Below, piece after piece: positions 61,012 through 64,000 of a DNA stretch of 64,000 bases (positions are counted from its first letter, which is position 1; each line of letters starts with the position of its first letter). The stretch is taken from contig NZ_CP023747.1 of assembly GCF_008704995.1 (NCBI RefSeq), positions 2,134,501-2,198,500 of the forward strand, read 5' to 3'. This DNA comes from Streptomyces nodosus. GTDB lineage: Bacteria > Actinomycetota > Actinomycetes > Streptomycetales > Streptomycetaceae. Under the pieces are notes generated by a model that saw nothing but the letters and a program-made list of their open reading frames with translations, was not told the origin of the DNA and did no database searches. The position numbers and the translations under genes are program-made.

Positions 61012-61752
61012 TCAGCGTTCCTGCTCCGCACCGCCGTCGACCCGGATGACCTGTGCGGTGATGTGTCGGGCTCCCGGGGAGGCCAGCCAGTGCAGGGTCT
61101 GGGCGATGTCTCCGGGAGTGCCGGCGCGGCCGGTCGAGGTCTCGGCGGCCGGCCGGTCGCGCCGCGCGGGGTCCGTCCCCGCACCGGGGAACCCGGTGTC
61201 CTCGACAGTGCCGGGGGCGACCACATTCACCGTGACCCCGCGCGGGCCCAGCTCCCGGGCCAGGTCGAAGGCGTACGGGTGCAGTGCGGCCTTGGACGCC
61301 CCGTACGCCCCGCTGCCCGAGCCGCGAAGGGCGGCGACGGAACTGAGGAACAGCACCCGCCCGCCGGGGGAGGCGAGCCGGTCGCGCACCGCCTCCGTCA
61401 GCAGGGCCGCGGTCAGCGTGTTGCGCCCGAAGGCGGCGGTCCAGGTCCGGGCGACGGCTTCCAGCCGGTCCTCGGCGCCGGTCGCGGGTGCCGGACCCAT
61501 GGCCCCGCCCGCGGCGTTGACCAGGACGTCCACGGTGCCGAAGGTGTCGGCCACATGGCGGGCTACTCCGTGCACGGCGTGCGGATCGCTCAGGTCGGCC
61601 GCATGGGTGAGCGCTCCCGGCACCTCGGCCCGCTCCAGCACCTCCGCCCGCCGGCCGAGGAGCAGCACCCGGTCGCCGTCCGCGGCGAAGACCCGCGCCG
61701 TCGCGAGCCCGATGCCCGTACCGCCGCCGCTGATCACCACATTGCGCGCCAT
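61012..61752 (-). CDS. SDR family oxidoreductase
   Basis: A 246-residue short-chain dehydrogenase/reductase. NAD(P) motif GGGTGIG (9-15), NAAGG (79-83), and the catalytic tetrad Asn111, Ser138, Tyr150 and Lys154 (YGASK) are all present. RR at 34-35 after the second strand suggests a preference for NADPH. The C-terminal WLASPGARHITAQVIRVDGGAEQ is typical. Substrate unknown. ATG 61752 is used, with ATG 61761 as alternative. It is about 100 bp upstream-divided from the antiporter gene on the same strand. Confidence 0.93.
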   Translation of the reverse strand: MARNVVISGGGTGIGLATARVFAADGDRVLLLGRRAEVLERAEVPGALTHAADLSDPHAVHGVARHVADTFGTVDVLVNAAGGAMGPAPATGAEDRLEAVARTWTAAFGRNTLTAALLTEAVRDRLASPGGRVLFLSSVAALRGSGSGAYGASKAALHPYAFDLARELGPRGVTVNVVAPGTVEDTGFPGAGTDPARRDRPAAETSTGRAGTPGDIAQTLHWLASPGARHITAQVIRVDGGAEQER

Positions 61753-61856
61753 GATCCGCATCGTACAAAGGCGGCGGCCGGCGGGACGGTTGGCTCGGCG
61801 GGCCTTTCCGAGCGGGTGAACCGGCGGGCTCCCGGGCCTGTGGGAGGGACGGCGGC

Positions 61857-63497
61857 TCAGCGCAGGCTGCGCACATCCAGATGGCGCAGCACCCGGTCGA
61901 CGATCTCCGGGTCCGCCCCCGCCTCGCTGCGCGCGGCCAGCACCTCCTGCCGTGCCGCGCTGAGCATCTCCCCCTGGATCCGGCGGAGCCGTTTCAGCCG
62001 GGTGACGCGCTGCCGGTGTGCCTCGCGCCGCTCCTCGTCCCCCAGTTCGGGGCTGATACGCACCCCGATGTCGAAGGCCCGCCGCACCAACTGCTCGGAC
62101 AGTTCCTCCGGCAGTTCCTCGGCCGCCTCGATCTCCTTCAGCCGCTGTTTCGCCGCCCTGGCCGCGCGGATCGCCAGCGCCCGCTCGAATTCCTGCTCGA
62201 CCTCCGTGTCGGCCTGCACCCCCAGCCGCTTCACCAGCCAGGGCAGCGTCAGGCCCTGGAGCACCAGGGTCGCCATGATCACCCCGAACGCGATGAAGAC
62301 GATCTCGTCCCGGTCGGGGAAGGGCGCCCCGTCCTGCGTCCTGAGCGGGATGGCCAGGACCAGCGCCACCGAGGCCACACCCCGCATCCCGGACCACCAC
62401 ATCACGACGGTCTCCCGCCAGGTCATCGGGATGTCCTCGTCGTGGTCCCGCCGGGCGTGCAGCCGCTTGGTCAGCCAGGTCGCGGGCAGCAGATACACCA
62501 GCCGGACGAGCACCACGACGGCCACGACCGCGGCGGCCCAGCCGAGCATCTCGCCCCAGCGCCCGGACGCCGTCCGGATCGCATGGTGCAGTTCCAGCCC
62601 GATCAGCCCGAACGCGACCCCGGTGACCAGGGTGTCCACCACGTCCCAGAAGGTGTGTCCGGCGAGCCGCATCAGCACATCGTCCGGGTCGGTGGCGTAC
62701 TCGGCCAGGAACAGCGCGGTGACGAGCACCGCCAGCACCCCGGAGCCGTGCAGCCGCTCCGCCAGGACATAGGACACATAGGGCACCAGCAGCGTCAGAC
62801 CGACCTGCAGGGTGGCGTCGGCGAGCAGGTCCATCAGCTTGTCGGCGACCCAGCCGAGCGCGACCCCGACGACCAGGGCGACGACCGCGGAGAGCAGGAA
62901 TTCCAGCACGGCCCCGGGCAGCGAGAACGTCCCGGTGACCACGGCGGCGATCGCGATGTGGTAGAGCACGATCGCCGTCACATCGTTGAACAGGCCTTCA
63001 CCCTCCAGGATCGACACCAGCCGCCGGGGCAGCCCGAGCTGTCCCGCGACGGCGGTGGCCGCGATCGGGTCGGGCGGCGCGACCAGCGCGCCGAGCGCGA
63101 CCGCCGCCGCGAGCGTCAGTCCCGGCACCACGGTGTGGGCGACGGCGGCCACACAGACGGTGGTGACGAACACCAGGGCCACGGCGAGCAGGAAGATCGG
63201 CCGTCTGTTGGCCGTGAACTGCCGCCAGGAGGTGCGGCGCACCGCGGCGTACAGCAGGGGCGGCAGCAGCGCGGGCAGGATCAGCCCGGGTGGGATGTTC
63301 ACCTGGGGCACGAAGTCGAGCAGGGCCAGCGCGATACCGAGCAGGGTCATCAACACCGGTGCCGGTACCCCGAACCGGTCCCCGATCGGGACGCTCACCA
63401 GGGCCCCGAGCAACAGCACGAGCAACAGGGCCAGCTGTTCCACGGTCAGCGCTCCGGAGGGTTCGGCGTTCGACACGGGCGGTTTCCAGCCTGCCAT
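61857..63497 (-). CDS. Na+/H+ antiporter, CPA1 family
   Basis: A 546-residue CPA1-type cation/proton antiporter. About 12 membrane helices lie in residues 18-420, with the transport motif APPDPIAATAV (140-150; Asp143) and the ND pair (Asn171-Asp172) in LEGEGLFNDVTAIVLY, both needed for cation and proton exchange. The cytoplasmic tail (430-546) is helical and charged (ERALAIRAARAAKQRLKEIEAAEELPEELSEQL) and may form a coiled coil. Its role would be sodium removal and pH control. ATG 63497 gives MAGWKPPVSNAEPSG; a GTG eight codons in is an alternative. Confidence 0.94.
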   Translation of the reverse strand: MAGWKPPVSNAEPSGALTVEQLALLLVLLLGALVSVPIGDRFGVPAPVLMTLLGIALALLDFVPQVNIPPGLILPALLPPLLYAAVRRTSWRQFTANRRPIFLLAVALVFVTTVCVAAVAHTVVPGLTLAAAVALGALVAPPDPIAATAVAGQLGLPRRLVSILEGEGLFNDVTAIVLYHIAIAAVVTGTFSLPGAVLEFLLSAVVALVVGVALGWVADKLMDLLADATLQVGLTLLVPYVSYVLAERLHGSGVLAVLVTALFLAEYATDPDDVLMRLAGHTFWDVVDTLVTGVAFGLIGLELHHAIRTASGRWGEMLGWAAAVVAVVVLVRLVYLLPATWLTKRLHARRDHDEDIPMTWRETVVMWWSGMRGVASVALVLAIPLRTQDGAPFPDRDEIVFIAFGVIMATLVLQGLTLPWLVKRLGVQADTEVEQEFERALAIRAARAAKQRLKEIEAAEELPEELSEQLVRRAFDIGVRISPELGDEERREAHRQRVTRLKRLRRIQGEMLSAARQEVLAARSEAGADPEIVDRVLRHLDVRSLR

Positions 63498-63603
63498 GCC
63501 ACCCCGCCGACGGGCCTCCGGCGCCTCCGGTCACCGCGAACGCCTCCGCCCCGGTCATGAGCGGGGCAGCGTCACCCTCCCGGTCACAGGGCCCCGGGGC
63601 GGG

Positions 63604-64000
63604 TCACAGAGCGCGGCGCATCGACCGGTGCGGTATCCCCGCGTCGGGGAACTCCGGCCCGTACGCCCGGTAGCCCAAGCACTCGTAGAACCCCAGCGCA
63701 TGTGTCTGGGCGTGCAGGTCCACCGCCGAAAGACCCTGGTCACGTGCCGCGTCCTCGATCGCCCGTACGAGCGCCGCGCCGATACCGAGGCCGCGTGCCT
63801 CCCGGGTCACCGCGAGCCGGCCCAGGGAGCCCACGGAGGGGTCCCCGCCGTTCCTGGCCGCGGCGGCCTCCCCGGACAGCAGCCGGCCGGTGCCGAGCGG
63901 TACGCCGTCCTCCCGCAGGGCCAGCACATGCACGGCGTCGGCGTCATGGGCGTCGTACTCGATGTCCTCGGGAACACCCTGCTCGCCGACGAAGACCTCC
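63604..64000 (-). CDS. GNAT family N-acetyltransferase (ElaA-like), partial
   Basis: The 5' end lies beyond the right edge of the window; the visible 131 residues start EVFVGEQGVPEDIEYDAHDADAVHVLA. The VFVGEQ...EYD element is typical of the ElaA-like GNAT group. The acetyl-CoA motif is LAVTREARGLGIGAALVRAIEDAAR (Q/RxxGxG/A form), followed by VDLHAQTHALGFYECLGYRAYGPEF. It ends with the stop at 63604. The acceptor substrate is unknown. Gene order after it cannot be seen. Confidence 0.9.
   Translation of the reverse strand, partial: EVFVGEQGVPEDIEYDAHDADAVHVLALREDGVPLGTGRLLSGEAAAARNGGDPSVGSLGRLAVTREARGLGIGAALVRAIEDAARDQGLSAVDLHAQTHALGFYECLGYRAYGPEFPDAGIPHRSMRRAL

Noticed and set aside
1..64000. 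tRNA, rRNA, riboswitch or insertion sequence
   Set aside because: No cloverleaf, rRNA, transposase or terminal inverted repeat was recognised by eye; a covariance-model scan would be needed for a firm negative.

Overview
The window is a gene-dense, very GC-rich stretch (third codon positions almost always G or C, many GTG starts, frequent four-base ATGA/GTGA stop-start overlaps). It comes from an actinomycete, most probably a Streptomyces. The tightly packed trp and his biosynthesis genes, the bifunctional isomerase PriA in place of a separate TrpF, TrpM, the HGxxPAAW protein, a DUF2752 protein and DnaE of 1179 residues fit the central core of a Streptomyces chromosome. I see no insertion sequence, prophage, CRISPR array, tRNA or rRNA.

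Layout. 2-1060: tail of a secreted 5'-nucleotidase. 1144-3905: two-gene unit of a PLP decarboxylase and an N-hydroxylase, siderophore-like. 4125-10003: aminopeptidase N, chorismate mutase, a putative zinc peptidase, an ankyrin protein and a rhomboid protease. 10119-16185: gltBD glutamate synthase behind a GlnR-like box. 16552-17283: a VIT-family iron/manganese transporter. 17549-24372: six-gene co-directional cluster of four divergent ADP-ribosylglycohydrolase paralogues, a CaiB-type CoA transferase and a CitE-like lyase; all but one junction overlap or nearly touch. An iron-box-like sequence lies between the VIT gene and this cluster. 24671-26657: lgt and a membrane-anchored DsbA. 26805-33851: trpCMBA, small membrane proteins, trpE and hisI. 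33934-36784: a DinB/maleylpyruvate-isomerase-like protein, and an ArsR regulator with its MFS exporter. 36934-42743: the his operon hisD-hisC-hisB-small membrane protein-hisH-priA-ridA-hisF. 42744-43505: non-coding region with a perfect 21-bp palindrome and about eight degenerate 47-bp tandem repeats. 43506-52131: hypothetical membrane, TPR-like, LON-domain, YbaK, tiny ribosomal bL37-like, DUF2567, ABC exporter and NYN-domain genes. 52224-55763: dnaE. 56087-64000: DUF2252, membrane protein, second DsbA, hydrolase, MscS channel, SDR, Na+/H+ antiporter and the end of a GNAT gene.

How the genes work together. gltBD assimilates nitrogen into glutamate. The trp and his genes share PriA, whose two isomerase activities serve both pathways, and hisI sits directly ahead of trpE, so the two pathways are interleaved genetically. 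RidA inside the his run probably removes reactive enamines. Lgt and two DsbA-like proteins serve envelope protein maturation. The least explained system is the ADP-ribosylglycohydrolase/CoA cluster: it looks like a single transcription unit, one paralogue has lost a canonical metal ligand, another carries a novel N-terminal region, and no partner ADP-ribosyltransferase is visible.

Limits. Everything here comes from reading the sequence; no database search or folding program was run. Start codons were chosen by reading frame, ribosome-binding sites and overlaps. Regulatory sites are pattern matches made by eye.
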